A stretch of 64,000 nucleotides of DNA from Parolsenella sp958406235 (GTDB lineage: Bacteria > Actinomycetota > Coriobacteriia > Coriobacteriales > Atopobiaceae). The position numbers and the translations under genes are program-made. Shown piece after piece: positions 32,802 to 41,669 of the stretch. Below the pieces are notes generated by a model. That model searched no databases. It saw only the letters and a program-made list of their open reading frames with translations, and was not told the origin of the DNA. Position 1 is the first letter of the stretch. Every line of letters begins with the position of its first letter. The DNA lies in NCBI RefSeq assembly GCF_039062465.1, contig NZ_JBCLNF010000005.1:22625-86624 (forward strand). The letters run 5' to 3'.

Positions 32802-34649
32802 CTACTCCACGGTAACGGACTTGGCGAGGTTCCTCGGCTGGTCGACGTCGCAGCCACGCAGAATCGCGACTTCGCGAGCCAGGAGCTGCAGCGGCACCGT
32901 AGCCGTGATGGCGCTGAAGGCGTCGCGCACCTTGGGGACCCAGATGATATGGTCGGCGATCTTGCCAATCTCCTCGTCCCCCTCGGTCGCAATCGCGATG
33001 ATCATGGCGCCGCGGGCCTCGCACTCCTTGAGGTTGGAGACGGTCTTGTCGTACGTCGGGCTCTTGGTGGTCACGGCGATGACCGGGAAGCCGGGGTCGA
33101 TCAGGGCGATGGGGCCATGCTTCATCTCGCCGGCAGCGTAGGCCTCGGCGTGCAGGTAGCTGACCTCCTTGAGCTTGAGCGCGCCCTCGTAGGAAATGGC
33201 GGCACCCATGCCACGGCCAACGAACAGCGCAGACTGCGCGTCCTTGCATGCGAGCGCCGCCTCGCGAATGGCAGCGCCCTGGGTGTCGAGGATGTGCTGG
33301 ATCTGCTCGGCGGTATCGCCCAGCTCGCGGAAGAGCATGCGGCACTGCTTGGTGGTGAGACGGTACTTCACCTGACCCAGAAGCATCGCCAGAAGCGTGA
33401 GGCTCACGACCTGGCCGATGAAGCTCTTGGTCGAAGCGACGGCGATCTCCTTGTTCGCCTTGGTGTAGATGACGCCATCACTCTCGCGAGCCACCGGGCT
33501 GCCGACGACGTTCGTGATGCCGAAGACCTTGGCGCCCTTGATGCGCGCGTCGCGGATGGCAGCGAGGGTGTCAGCCGTCTCGCCTGACTGCGACACGGCA
33601 ACGACCAGCGTGGAGGGCGTGATGATCGGATCGCGATAGCGGAACTCGCTCGCGGCCTCGACCTCGGTGGGAATGCGCGCCCAGGACTCGATGAGGTTCT
33701 TGGCGATGAGGCCGGCGTGGTAAGAGGTGCCGCAGGCGATGACATAGACGCGGTCGACGTCATTCAGCTCCTCGAGGGAAAGCCCAAGCTCATCGATGTC
33801 GATGCCGCCAGCGGCGCTCAGACGCCCGACAAGCGTGTCGCGAACGACGCGCGGCTGCTCGTGAATTTCCTTAAGCATGAAGTCCGGATAGCCCGCCTTC
33901 TCTGCCATGTCGATGTCCCAGTCGATGTGGGTGACCTCAGGCTCGATCGCGGCGCCCGTCTCGTCGGTAAAGGAGATTCCCTCCGGGGTGAGCTTCGCGA
34001 ACTGGCCATCCTCGAGAACGACGACGTCGCGAGTCGCATCGATGAGGGCGATCACGTCAGAGGCCACGTAAGAGCCGGTTTCGCCGCGACCGATAACGAT
34101 GGGCGAATCCTTACGGGCGACGGCAACCACGCCAGGCTCGTCGGCACAGACAGCGGCAAGGCCGTAGGCACCCACGACATGCGTGCAGGCCTCTCGGACG
34201 GCGGCCATGAGATCGCCGGTCTTCGTGTAGCCCTCCTCGATGAGGTGGGCGAACACCTCGGTGTCCGTCTCGGACTTGAAGACGTGGCCACGGGAGATAA
34301 GTTCCTCGCGGAGCTCCGCAAAGTTTTCGATGATGCCGTTGTGGACGATCGCGATGCGGCCGTCGCAGCTCGTGTGGGGATGGGCATTGGCGACAGAGGG
34401 CTTGCCGTGGGTCGCCCAACGCGTGTGGCCAATGCCACAAGTCGACTCCTCGTCCATGTGGTCAAGTTCGGACTCGAGGCCCGCGACCTTACCCACGCGA
34501 CGGATCACGTCAAGGCGGGTCTCGGCGCCGTCGCCCAACTCAAGCGCCACGCCCGCAGAATCATAGCCGCGGTACTCGAGACGCTTCAGGCCATTGATGA
34601 GAATGTTCTTTACGGCTTCAGAGCCGGTATAGCCTACGATTCCACACAT
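32802..34649 (-). CDS. glmS: Glutamine-fructose-6-phosphate aminotransferase
   Basis: First step of UDP-GlcNAc synthesis. It is 615 residues after removing the frame extension: the start MCGIVGYTG at 34649 exposes nucleophile C2. The Ntn amidotransferase domain has GIGHTRWATHG and HNGIIENF. Two SIS domains follow (SQSGETADTLAAIRDA), and the end is the usual DVDQPRNLAKSVTVE. Alone between terminators, so a single-gene unit. No glmS ribozyme is apparent upstream. Confidence 0.98.
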   Translation of the reverse strand: MCGIVGYTGSEAVKNILINGLKRLEYRGYDSAGVALELGDGAETRLDVIRRVGKVAGLESELDHMDEESTCGIGHTRWATHGKPSVANAHPHTSCDGRIAIVHNGIIENFAELREELISRGHVFKSETDTEVFAHLIEEGYTKTGDLMAAVREACTHVVGAYGLAAVCADEPGVVAVARKDSPIVIGRGETGSYVASDVIALIDATRDVVVLEDGQFAKLTPEGISFTDETGAAIEPEVTHIDWDIDMAEKAGYPDFMLKEIHEQPRVVRDTLVGRLSAAGGIDIDELGLSLEELNDVDRVYVIACGTSYHAGLIAKNLIESWARIPTEVEAASEFRYRDPIITPSTLVVAVSQSGETADTLAAIRDARIKGAKVFGITNVVGSPVARESDGVIYTKANKEIAVASTKSFIGQVVSLTLLAMLLGQVKYRLTTKQCRMLFRELGDTAEQIQHILDTQGAAIREAALACKDAQSALFVGRGMGAAISYEGALKLKEVSYLHAEAYAAGEMKHGPIALIDPGFPVIAVTTKSPTYDKTVSNLKECEARGAMIIAIATEGDEEIGKIADHIIWVPKVRDAFSAITATVPLQLLAREVAILRGCDVDQPRNLAKSVTVE

Positions 34650-35035
34650 TTCGTTCTCCCTCCGTTGTGTCGCGCTCCGATTTGGCGCGATGAGGCGCAC
34701 CCTCGAAGACCTCGCAACGTGGTGACAAACCTACGGGGAAATAGCCTAGCGGCTGATTTTTCGTCCGGAGGTTTCGTTTGCGAAAAAGTAGCAGTGGAAT
34801 TTAGGGGAACTGGATAATCGCAGGTAAAATTTAATCGCTTGATATATCAACCACGGAATATTTACAGTGGCGTATCGGGGGTTCGGCGCCAGCAAGCGAT
34901 GCCTTCGCTGCAGGCGAACGCCACCTGAGCAGACATCGCAGGCGAACGCCGCGTGGAACGCCGGTCCGTCTCTCGTTAAAAAAAGGCCCGCCAGCCGAAT
35001 GGCTGACGGGTCTGACAAGCAAATATGCCTGAGAC
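34650..35035. other. Spacer glmS / rpsI
   Basis: Contains the rpsI terminator at the far end and a 13-bp direct repeat, GCAGGCGAACGCC, at 34910-34922 and 34938-34950. The AT-rich part (34750-34870) probably holds the glmS promoter. No gene or known RNA motif is seen. Confidence 0.4.
34985..35012 (-). terminator. Terminator of rplM-rpsI
   Basis: GGCCCGCCAGCC / GGCTGACGGGTC around GAAT, with one mismatch, followed on the minus strand by a run of seven T. Confidence 0.85.
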
Positions 35036-35431
35036 TTAGCGCTTCGAGAACTGCGGGCGCTTACGGGCCTTCTTGAGACCCGGCTTCTTGCGCTCGACGG
35101 CACGAGCGTCGCGGGTGAGGAAGCCAGCCTTCTTCAGGTCAGCGCGGTAGTCGCCGGCCTCGAGGAGGGCACGGGCGATGCCCAGACGAAGGGCGCCGGA
35201 CTGACCGGAGATGCCGCCGCCGTCGCACAGGGCGATGACGTCGAAGTGCTCAGCGGTGTCCGTCACCTTGAAAGGAGCGCAGGCGTCGTCGACGAGCTGC
35301 TGACGGCCAAAGTAATTAAGGGCGTCGCGGCCGTTGACGGTGACCTTGCCGGTGCCGGGAACGAGACGGACGCGGGCGACAGCCTCCTTGCGGCGGCCGG
35401 TGCCAGTGTAGACAGCGGTGTTGTCAGCCAT
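35036..35431 (-). CDS. rpsI: 30S ribosomal protein S9
   Basis: 131 residues: TGRRKEAVARVRLVPGTGKV, the GQSGALRLGIARALLE region and the basic tail ending KKARKRPQFSKR, the strictly conserved end that reaches the P-site tRNA. Three bases separate it from rplM, the universal pair. Confidence 0.98.
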   Translation of the reverse strand: MADNTAVYTGTGRRKEAVARVRLVPGTGKVTVNGRDALNYFGRQQLVDDACAPFKVTDTAEHFDVIALCDGGGISGQSGALRLGIARALLEAGDYRADLKKAGFLTRDARAVERKKPGLKKARKRPQFSKR

Positions 35432-35434
35432 CGG

Positions 35435-35872
35435 TTAGGCCCTCCAATCAATCTGAACGGGGTTCTGAGCGGCGTGCGGGTGCTCCGGGCCAGCGTAGAC
35501 CTTAAGCTTGGTGAACTGCTTGCGACCAAGCGAGGACTTGGGGAGCATGCCCTTGATCGCGTGCTCGATGACGCGCTCGGGGTGCTTCTCCATGGCCTCC
35601 GTGAAGCTCTCGAACTTCATGCCGCCCAGCCAACCGCTGTAGCGCCAATAGCGCTTGCTGTCGGCCTTAACGCCGGTAAGCTGGACCTTATCAGCGTTGA
35701 TGATGACGACGAAATCACCCGTGTCGGTGTGCGGGGTGTACTGCGGCTTGTTCTTGCCGCGAAGGATCATGGCAGCCTTCGTGGCGAGACGGCCGAGCGT
35801 GGCACCCTCAGCATCGATGAGGACCCAATTGCGGGTGACCTCTCCGGGCTTGGCGTACTGAGTCGACTTCAT
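35435..35872 (-). CDS. rplM: 50S ribosomal protein L13
   Basis: 145 residues: MKSTQYAKPGEVTRNWVLID at the start, LGRLATKAAMILRGKNKPQY, HPERVIEHAIKGMLP, and PHAAQNPVQIDWRA at the end. First gene of the rplM-rpsI operon; GGAGG lies before the ATG. Confidence 0.98.
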   Translation of the reverse strand: MKSTQYAKPGEVTRNWVLIDAEGATLGRLATKAAMILRGKNKPQYTPHTDTGDFVVIINADKVQLTGVKADSKRYWRYSGWLGGMKFESFTEAMEKHPERVIEHAIKGMLPKSSLGRKQFTKLKVYAGPEHPHAAQNPVQIDWRA

Positions 35873-36086
35873 TTGACTCCTCCGTGTGCTTACGTGTTGC
35901 TTTGTACTTATGCGAGGTTACGGGGCTCTGCAAAAGTAGCTTTCAAATTGTAGCGCGCAGTCAGAGAAGTTCAAGGAAAACGCACGAGTTTTCGTAAATA
36001 TGTGTGGGAATTGCGGCCGGGTTCATCCTCGGTGCCAATCAGGGCTCAAAATCCCGTCGCATCAGCCCTCAAGACGCGTCTGACAC

Positions 36087-37013
36087 CTACACGCCGAGGG
36101 CCCGTACCACGTCAAGCGCCTCGGTTGCCTGTCGGCGTCCATCAAGGTAGAGACGCAGCAGGCCCTCGCCATCCGAGCCCGAAGTGCTCCCAACGGTCAC
36201 CGGCTCGCTCGGGGCGATGACGGCAATCTTCTCCTCGCGCTCAAGACGCCAGATGCGCTCGCGCTGCTCGTTATAGCGTCCCGCTCGCGTGCGAAGCGCC
36301 TCGAGGTAGTAGGGAAAGTCGGCATAGCGGCGGTCAGCTAGTGCCTGGAGCTCGTAGCCGCCCTTCTTCTTGTAGGCGCGGTCCTGCGTAAGCACAACGA
36401 CCGCCGCACGGGCGCCCTCCTCAAGGGCTCGCTCCACAGGAACGGAATCCGTCGTGCCGCCGTCAAGGTAGCGCCCGCCCTCGGTCTCGACGATACGCGA
36501 GATGACGGGTAGCGACGCGGACGCGCGAATCTTCTCGATGTCCTCCGGTAGGCTCTTGACCTCAAGGTACTTCGGCGTGCCAAAGACGACATCCGACACG
36601 ACAACCATGTAGCGGCTTCGACGCGCGGCGAACGCCTCGTAATCGAACGGATCGATCTCGTCCTGAATCTTGTGATAGAGGAAATCCGCCCCCGCGATAT
36701 CGCCCGTCGTGGCAAGCGACTTGAATCCCATAAAACGCGAATCGTCACGGAAGGCCAGCGTCTCGCGCATGTAACGCCCCTGCTGACGAGAAAGATAGCT
36801 CGCGGCATTGATGGCACCCGCGGAAACGCCCCACACGGTATCAAAGCCATAGACGCCCTGCTCCATCAGCACGTCAAGCACGCCGGCGGTAAAGATGCCT
36901 CGCATGCCGCCTCCCTCAAGCACGAGGTCGACGCCCGTGGAGGGAGCTCCCATCGCGTTCGCGCCCGCTCCTGACGCATTCTTATCTCCCCTGCCGAACA
37001 AGCTAAACGCCAT
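36087..37013 (-). CDS. Patatin-like phospholipase family protein
   Basis: A 308-residue predicted serine lipid hydrolase of the RssA/YjjU type. It has the oxyanion loop LVLEGGGMRGIFTAGVLD, nucleophile elbow GVSAGAINA (GXSXG) and the catalytic Asp in the DGG motif (YLDGGTTDSVPV). There is no signal peptide. The start at 37013 is set by AAGGGAGG before MAFSLFGRG; the frame upstream of it is low-complexity and not protein-like. Physiological substrate unknown. Confidence 0.9.
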   Translation of the reverse strand: MAFSLFGRGDKNASGAGANAMGAPSTGVDLVLEGGGMRGIFTAGVLDVLMEQGVYGFDTVWGVSAGAINAASYLSRQQGRYMRETLAFRDDSRFMGFKSLATTGDIAGADFLYHKIQDEIDPFDYEAFAARRSRYMVVVSDVVFGTPKYLEVKSLPEDIEKIRASASLPVISRIVETEGGRYLDGGTTDSVPVERALEEGARAAVVVLTQDRAYKKKGGYELQALADRRYADFPYYLEALRTRAGRYNEQRERIWRLEREEKIAVIAPSEPVTVGSTSGSDGEGLLRLYLDGRRQATEALDVVRALGV

Positions 37014-37325
37014 GATGCCTCCCTTGATGGCGCCGCGAGCGCCCGAGTATCCATTGGTTTTGGTTATACCCGTTCGCCTTACATAATCTCGGCCATGCGA
37101 CGACAAGCTCCGCAAAACATCACCGCCGAGAAGGGCGCGCCGCGGAAGGCGCGCGAACGTGGGCCGCTCCGCGACGGCGGATGGCGCGGGCACAGGCAGC
37201 CACGCGACGGCGGGCGCAAGCCGCCGTGCCGCCTCGCCACCGCTCCGCCTCGCCACCGCTCCGCCTCGCCACCGCGCGGCATGAAAAAGCCCCGCCCGCA
37301 AATCGCGGACGGGGCGCAACAGACA
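37014..37325. other. Spacer patatin / tmRNA with 16-bp tandem repeat
   Basis: Three tandem copies of GCCTCGCCACCGCTCC lie at 37231-37278 (the last with two changes). A minus-strand GGGTATAA (near 37060) could be a -10 for the patatin gene; the same GCGAACGGGTATAA occurs upstream of the RAYT gene. The tmRNA terminator follows. Confidence 0.6.
37289..37315 (-). terminator. Terminator of ssrA
   Basis: GCCCCGCCCGC and GCGGACGGGGC arms around AAATC, with one mismatch, followed by TTTTTC on the minus strand, 11 bp past the CCA end of tmRNA. Confidence 0.85.
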
Positions 37326-37690
37326 TGGTGGAGGCGCGGAGGATCGAACTCCGGTCCAGAACAGTCCCCTGGCAGGTGTCTCCAAGCTCAGTCACCGATT
37401 AAGTCTCGGATGCGTCACACTCCGTGACCCGCGCTCTGCATCCCAGTTGGTTCAATCTTATCGAGCGGCATACCAACGACGTCCGCACGAGCATCTCCCT
37501 AAAATGACGTCTCCGCGGGAGCAGGAGAAACCCCCACTTCGACGGCCGCTAATTAATTAAGCAGCGAGGGCGTAAGAGCCCTGGAAAGAGTTGTCGTCAA
37601 TTCAATTTGACGGTACCCCTGTTTAACGTGGCGAGGAGACCACGGCTTGCTGCCCACCTCAGGACCACCCTGTCGAAACCAGTCGCCCCC
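37326..37690 (-). ncRNA. ssrA: tmRNA
   Basis: About 365 nt, read on the minus strand. The 5' end GGGGGCGACTGGTTTCGACA and the 3' end, with a T-arm-like GTTCGATCC and terminal CGCCTCCACCA, pair as an alanine-type acceptor stem (seven pairs, one G-U). The encoded tag most likely reads DDNSFQGSYALAA, then TAA, at about 37556-37597. The ending ALAA fits ClpXP-type degradation tags. The resume codon would be GAC, preceded by an in-frame TGA two codons upstream; the exact resume codon is inferred. The partner SmpB is encoded about 550 bp upstream. Confidence 0.92.
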
Positions 37691-37872
37691 ACGGGTGTGG
37701 ACGGGGACTCGGCACGGGTCTTGCCCGGCCGCTGGCCACCATGCGAGTTGACAAAGAACAAGTGGCGCCGGAGCGCCAAGGCAAGCGCACCACGGACGCA
37801 GCACCCAAGTGCCGTACGAGGCGCACCGCCATACGCGACCCAAGAAGTCGCGTGGAGTGATTCTACCCAGAA

Positions 37873-38103
37873 CTAGGCGAGCGCGTCCACCATCTCGACG
37901 AGGTCGCCAAAGGTCTCAGGAATCTCCTCGCCGTCGAACTCGATGCCAAACTCGTCCTCGCAGGACATGATCGCCTCGGCGATAGCCAGGCTGTCAAGTC
38001 CAAGGTCGGTAAGCTTGGTATCGGACGTGACCTCAACGTCCTCGAGGCCGTCCTGCTCCTTAACGATCTTGACGATGCGGTCAAACGTGGACTCTTCGGC
38101 CAT
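37873..38103 (-). CDS. acpP: Acyl carrier protein
   Basis: 76 acidic residues. The phosphopantetheine serine is in LGLDSLAIAEAIM (GLDSL rather than the usual ADSLD), within helix II, and the end is IPETFGDLVEMVDAL. The start at 38103 (MAEESTFDRIVKIV) follows an AGAAGGGG site. It is the likely substrate of AcpS at 32044-32535. Alone, between tmRNA and smpB; it may serve fatty acid synthesis or a special pathway. Confidence 0.9.
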   Translation of the reverse strand: MAEESTFDRIVKIVKEQDGLEDVEVTSDTKLTDLGLDSLAIAEAIMSCEDEFGIEFDGEEIPETFGDLVEMVDALA

Positions 38104-38238
38104 GGTGGCCCCCTTCTCGCCTGGGCCCGCGGGCCCCTGGTTGACGCGCCTAACTATACCCATGAGCGCCGCCTGCGCACGCGGCAATCACCAAATGGCA
38201 GAAGACGCCCGATGACGTCGCACGAGGCGGCGTCAGCG

Positions 38239-38715
38239 CTAGCGGTTGCGCTCCTTTAGCGTGCGCGCGATCTCACGGTCGACGTCGCGCTTCGCCATGT
38301 CCGCACGCTTGTCGTAGAGCTTCTTGCCTCGAGCGAGGCCGATCACGAGCTTAACGCGATTGTGCTCGTCAAAGTACATCTCGAGCGGCACGAGCGCCAT
38401 GCCCTTGGTGCGAAGCTTGCCGTCAAGGTAGTCGATCTGCTTGCGGTGGAGCAGGAGCTTTCGCTTGCGGTCCGAATCGACGTTGAAGATCGAGCCGTGG
38501 CTGAAGGGGTGGATGTGCACGCCATGCAGCCAGCACTCGCCGTTGCGGATAAGGCAGAACGAGTCCGTGATCTGGCACGCGCGCTCGCGCAAGCTCCTCA
38601 CCTCGGTGCCCTTAAGCACGAGGCCCGCCTCGAAGGTCTCCTCGATCGCGTACTCATGGCGCGCCGACTTGTTGCGAGCGATGCTCTTACGCTCGCGCTT
38701 CTTAGGCATAGGCAT
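38239..38715 (-). CDS. smpB: SsrA-binding protein
   Basis: Binds tmRNA and brings it to stalled ribosomes. It is 158 residues: ARNKSARHEYAIEETFEAG, LKGTEVRSLRERACQITDSF, HPFSHGSIFNVDSDRKRKLL, and a basic tail (KRADMAKRDVDREIARTLK) that reaches into the mRNA channel. The start at 38715 has GGGAG 8 bp upstream; the frame runs on to 38739 but without a ribosome binding site. It overlaps the end of the TPR-like gene by 14 bp. Confidence 0.96.
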   Translation of the reverse strand: MPMPKKRERKSIARNKSARHEYAIEETFEAGLVLKGTEVRSLRERACQITDSFCLIRNGECWLHGVHIHPFSHGSIFNVDSDRKRKLLLHRKQIDYLDGKLRTKGMALVPLEMYFDEHNRVKLVIGLARGKKLYDKRADMAKRDVDREIARTLKERNR

Positions 38716-39568
38716 TATAGTCACTCCCATAACCGGCAACGTCAGTGTCGCGAATCATCTCGAGGAGCGACTTCACCGCGGGAGCCCCCACAAGGTCGCG
38801 CGCGCGAACGGTGAGGTTCGTCGCAAGGCTGCGATCTCGCTGCGAGGCGGCCTCCATCGCACACGAGAGCAGGCAAATCACCACGTCGATGTTCGCACCA
38901 GCAGGCAGGCCCTGCTCGGCAAGAACGCCCTCGGCCTGGTCATCCGTGAGGAGATCCGGGTCAGACTGGGTGCCCTTCACACGCGAGAGAAGGCCGCCGA
39001 GGACGTCGTCTTGCCAGTCGAGCCTGCGGGCGCAGCGCAGGCACGCGGCCGCGGCGGCATCCGCGCCGGTGTCCTGGAAGTGCCTGGCGAAGTTGCAGTA
39101 GGCTCGCACGAGGTGGCGCACGTCACTCGCACGCTCGAAAACCGAGTAGGTCAGGCCCAGGTACTCGTCAAGGTCGCCGTTGGTGCGATAGAGCTCGGCG
39201 AGGTCAAGGCGATAGGCGCAGTCGACGGGATTCCAGCGCACTGCCTGGCGGAGGGCCTCCGTCGCGCCGGCGTAGTCGCCCTCGCTCACAAGAACGAAAG
39301 CGAGATCGGCATAGAGCCGGTCGAGCGGCTCACCCACGTCATGCAGCTCGCGCGGATCCCCCTCGATGCGGCGATAGCAGAGGCGCTCGAACGGTGTGGG
39401 AAAGCTGAACCACTGCTCGTCCTCGCTCGCAACGCAATTGCGGTCCGCGTACTCCTCCGCATCGTCAGCAAGGCGTTCTAGCAGCTCGACCGCGAGTTCG
39501 CCCTCGCCGGCCGCAATCAGGCCCTCCGCAGCCTCGAGCTCTTCCGTCAGGTTAGTGCGTTCGCTCAT
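38702..39568 (-). CDS. TPR-like repeat protein of unknown function
   Basis: A 288-residue, acidic, all-helical soluble protein. The hydrophobic spacing in SEGDYAGATEALRQAVRWNP and DLAELYRTNGDLDEYLGLTY is that of TPR motifs. No catalytic motif or signal peptide. It lies between rnr and smpB with overlaps at both ends (ATGA with rnr, 14 bp with smpB), so it is co-translated with RNA quality-control genes. A role in trans-translation or RNase R control is possible but only by position. Confidence 0.6.
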   Translation of the reverse strand: MSERTNLTEELEAAEGLIAAGEGELAVELLERLADDAEEYADRNCVASEDEQWFSFPTPFERLCYRRIEGDPRELHDVGEPLDRLYADLAFVLVSEGDYAGATEALRQAVRWNPVDCAYRLDLAELYRTNGDLDEYLGLTYSVFERASDVRHLVRAYCNFARHFQDTGADAAAAACLRCARRLDWQDDVLGGLLSRVKGTQSDPDLLTDDQAEGVLAEQGLPAGANIDVVICLLSCAMEAASQRDRSLATNLTVRARDLVGAPAVKSLLEMIRDTDVAGYGSDYNAYA

Positions 39569-41661
39569 TTCGTTTCCTTTCGCGCCGCGCCCGAAGCCCG
39601 GCAGAGAGAGCCCGCGCCGGCGTTTCCGCCTTTCGCGAGCGCAAAGTCTATCTGGCCCTTCTCGGGCGTGCACCCGGAGACCGTGACGGCGACGCGCTGG
39701 CCCAAGCGCCAGCTCCTGCCAGACGCCTTTCCGGTGAGGCACATCCTACCCTCATCGTAGGCGAACCATTCCTCGCCAAGAGCGCGAACGGGCAGAAGGC
39801 CTTCCGCAAACGTCTCGTCAAGACGGACGAAGAGCCCGTAGCTGGCGACACCCGTCACGACGCCCGAGTAGCTCTCGCCCACGTGACCGGCCATAAGCTC
39901 GGCCATCTTGACCTTCTGGCTCTCGCGCGCGGCGGCGTCCGCAACTCTCTCGCGGTCAGAGCAGGTGCGGCAGAGCTGGGGCATGAGGGTAGTGGCGGAC
40001 TTGCGCGCGCGCCTATCGAGGCCCGCGTCTCCACCGTGCCCCATAAGTGCCTTAAGCGCACGATGCACCGTCACGTCAGGATAGCGCCTGATAGGAGAAG
40101 TGAAGTGGCAGTACGCCTTAGCCCCCAGCGCGTAGTGGCCATCATTTCTAGGGAGGTAGATGGCACGCTTCTGCGCGCGCAGGAGCAGCGCGTTCGCAGG
40201 CGCCTCGGCCGGCGTTCCCTCCGACCGGTCGATCAACGCCTGAATGACGAACGGGTCTCCCGAGACAAGCTTCTCGGCTTCGCCCGCGCGAAGCAACTCG
40301 AGCTCACGCAAGACGGGCACCGTCGCCATGAGCGGGTCCTGGGACGGCTGCTCATGGACGCGGAAAGCGCAGGGCAGCTCCTCATGGCCCGCGAGCATGT
40401 CCGCAACAACCTCGTTAGCCACGAGCATGGCCTCCTCGACGAGCGAGGTGGCTCGCGTCCGCGCGCGCACGGAGACTCCCGTCGGGCGACCTTCGTTGTC
40501 GAGCTCCACCTTCGCCTCGACGCTATCGAAGTCGATTGAGCCACGCTTGCGGCGAACTTCGCGGCGCTTCGCCGCGACCTCGTCAAGAGCGCGGAGCACA
40601 TCTGCCACGGCATTCGCCGGGACGCCCTCCTCGCACGCGAGGGCACTCGCATCCGCACGTCCCTCGAGCACGTCATCGACCTCGCCGTAGCTAAAGCGCG
40701 CCTTCGAGTGAATCGCCGAGCAACACGCGTGGGACGAGCGAATCCTGCCCACGGCGTCGAGGTCGGCAAAGACACTCATGGCGAGGCGGTCTCGACCAGG
40801 CATGAGCGAGCAAACGTCGTCGCAGAGGCGCTCGGGGAGCATGGGAAGCACGCGATCAACGAGATAGGTCGAGCAGGTACGGGCGCGAGCCTCCAGGTCG
40901 ATGGAATCGCCCCAACGCACGTAGTGCGAGACGTCGGCGATGTGGACGCCCAGACGGTAGCCGCCGCCGGCAAGCCTCTCGCAAGAAACGGCGTCATCGA
41001 AATCGCGCGCCGTAACCGGGTCAATCGTGACGCAAAGCAAGTCACGCAAGTCCTCGCGCCAAGGCTGCGCGGCGAGCACCTCGGCCGCGTCCTCATGAAT
41101 CCCCTCCGCCTGCTTCAGCGCGGACTCGCCAAAGTGCACCGCGAGGCCGTTGCTCGCGACGATGCGCTCGATAGGAAGGTCAAGGCCGTCAGGCCTACCA
41201 ACGCGGCGCTCGAGCGTAACCACGCCAGCCTCATAACGAGCGGGATACGTGAGGATGCGCGCCTCGACCACATCGCCCTCGGCAACGCCCAGGGCCTCGG
41301 CGCTCTTATCGTCCGGCAAGACAAAGAAGTCGCGACGGATGCGCTCGTCGAGCGGCACCACGGCACCCAGCGGCCCCGCGACCTCGAAGGTTCCCACGAA
41401 ACGCTCGCAAGCGCGATGGAGCACCCCCTGGACCACGGCCTGAGGGTCACCCGGGCCACGACGCACGAGCACGACGGTAGCCTCGTCACCGTCCATTCCT
41501 TCGCGAAGGCCGCCGCGAGCCACGAGGAAGGTGCCCTCGGCAGTCTCGACCGTGGCTGATCCGGGACGCGCGACGTGAAGCGTTCCCGCTAACGCCGCAT
41601 GCCGGCCCCGCGTGGGACCGGCATGCTTCGCAAACGACTTTTTATGACGCTTGTGGGCCAT
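39565..41661 (-). CDS. rnr: Ribonuclease R
   Basis: A 3'-5' exoribonuclease of 698 residues. The cold-shock/OB region is near 60-200, then the RNB domain with catalytic aspartates in DPVTARDFDDAVSCERL and SFDSVEAK-like IDFDSVEAKVELD, plus TSPIRRYPDVTVHRAL. The S1 domain (GESYSGVVTGVASYGLFVRL) lies near 595-670. It has a basic N-terminus (AHKRHKKSFAKHAG). RNase R degrades tmRNA-tagged messages with SmpB, which fits the cluster. Confidence 0.96.
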   Translation of the reverse strand: MAHKRHKKSFAKHAGPTRGRHAALAGTLHVARPGSATVETAEGTFLVARGGLREGMDGDEATVVLVRRGPGDPQAVVQGVLHRACERFVGTFEVAGPLGAVVPLDERIRRDFFVLPDDKSAEALGVAEGDVVEARILTYPARYEAGVVTLERRVGRPDGLDLPIERIVASNGLAVHFGESALKQAEGIHEDAAEVLAAQPWREDLRDLLCVTIDPVTARDFDDAVSCERLAGGGYRLGVHIADVSHYVRWGDSIDLEARARTCSTYLVDRVLPMLPERLCDDVCSLMPGRDRLAMSVFADLDAVGRIRSSHACCSAIHSKARFSYGEVDDVLEGRADASALACEEGVPANAVADVLRALDEVAAKRREVRRKRGSIDFDSVEAKVELDNEGRPTGVSVRARTRATSLVEEAMLVANEVVADMLAGHEELPCAFRVHEQPSQDPLMATVPVLRELELLRAGEAEKLVSGDPFVIQALIDRSEGTPAEAPANALLLRAQKRAIYLPRNDGHYALGAKAYCHFTSPIRRYPDVTVHRALKALMGHGGDAGLDRRARKSATTLMPQLCRTCSDRERVADAAARESQKVKMAELMAGHVGESYSGVVTGVASYGLFVRLDETFAEGLLPVRALGEEWFAYDEGRMCLTGKASGRSWRLGQRVAVTVSGCTPEKGQIDFALAKGGNAGAGSLCRASGAARKETK

Positions 41662-41669
41662 CTAACTCC

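Noticed and set aside
34650..34800. glmS ribozyme upstream of glmS
   Set aside because: No catalytic core sequence recognisable, and the ribozyme is mainly a Firmicutes feature.
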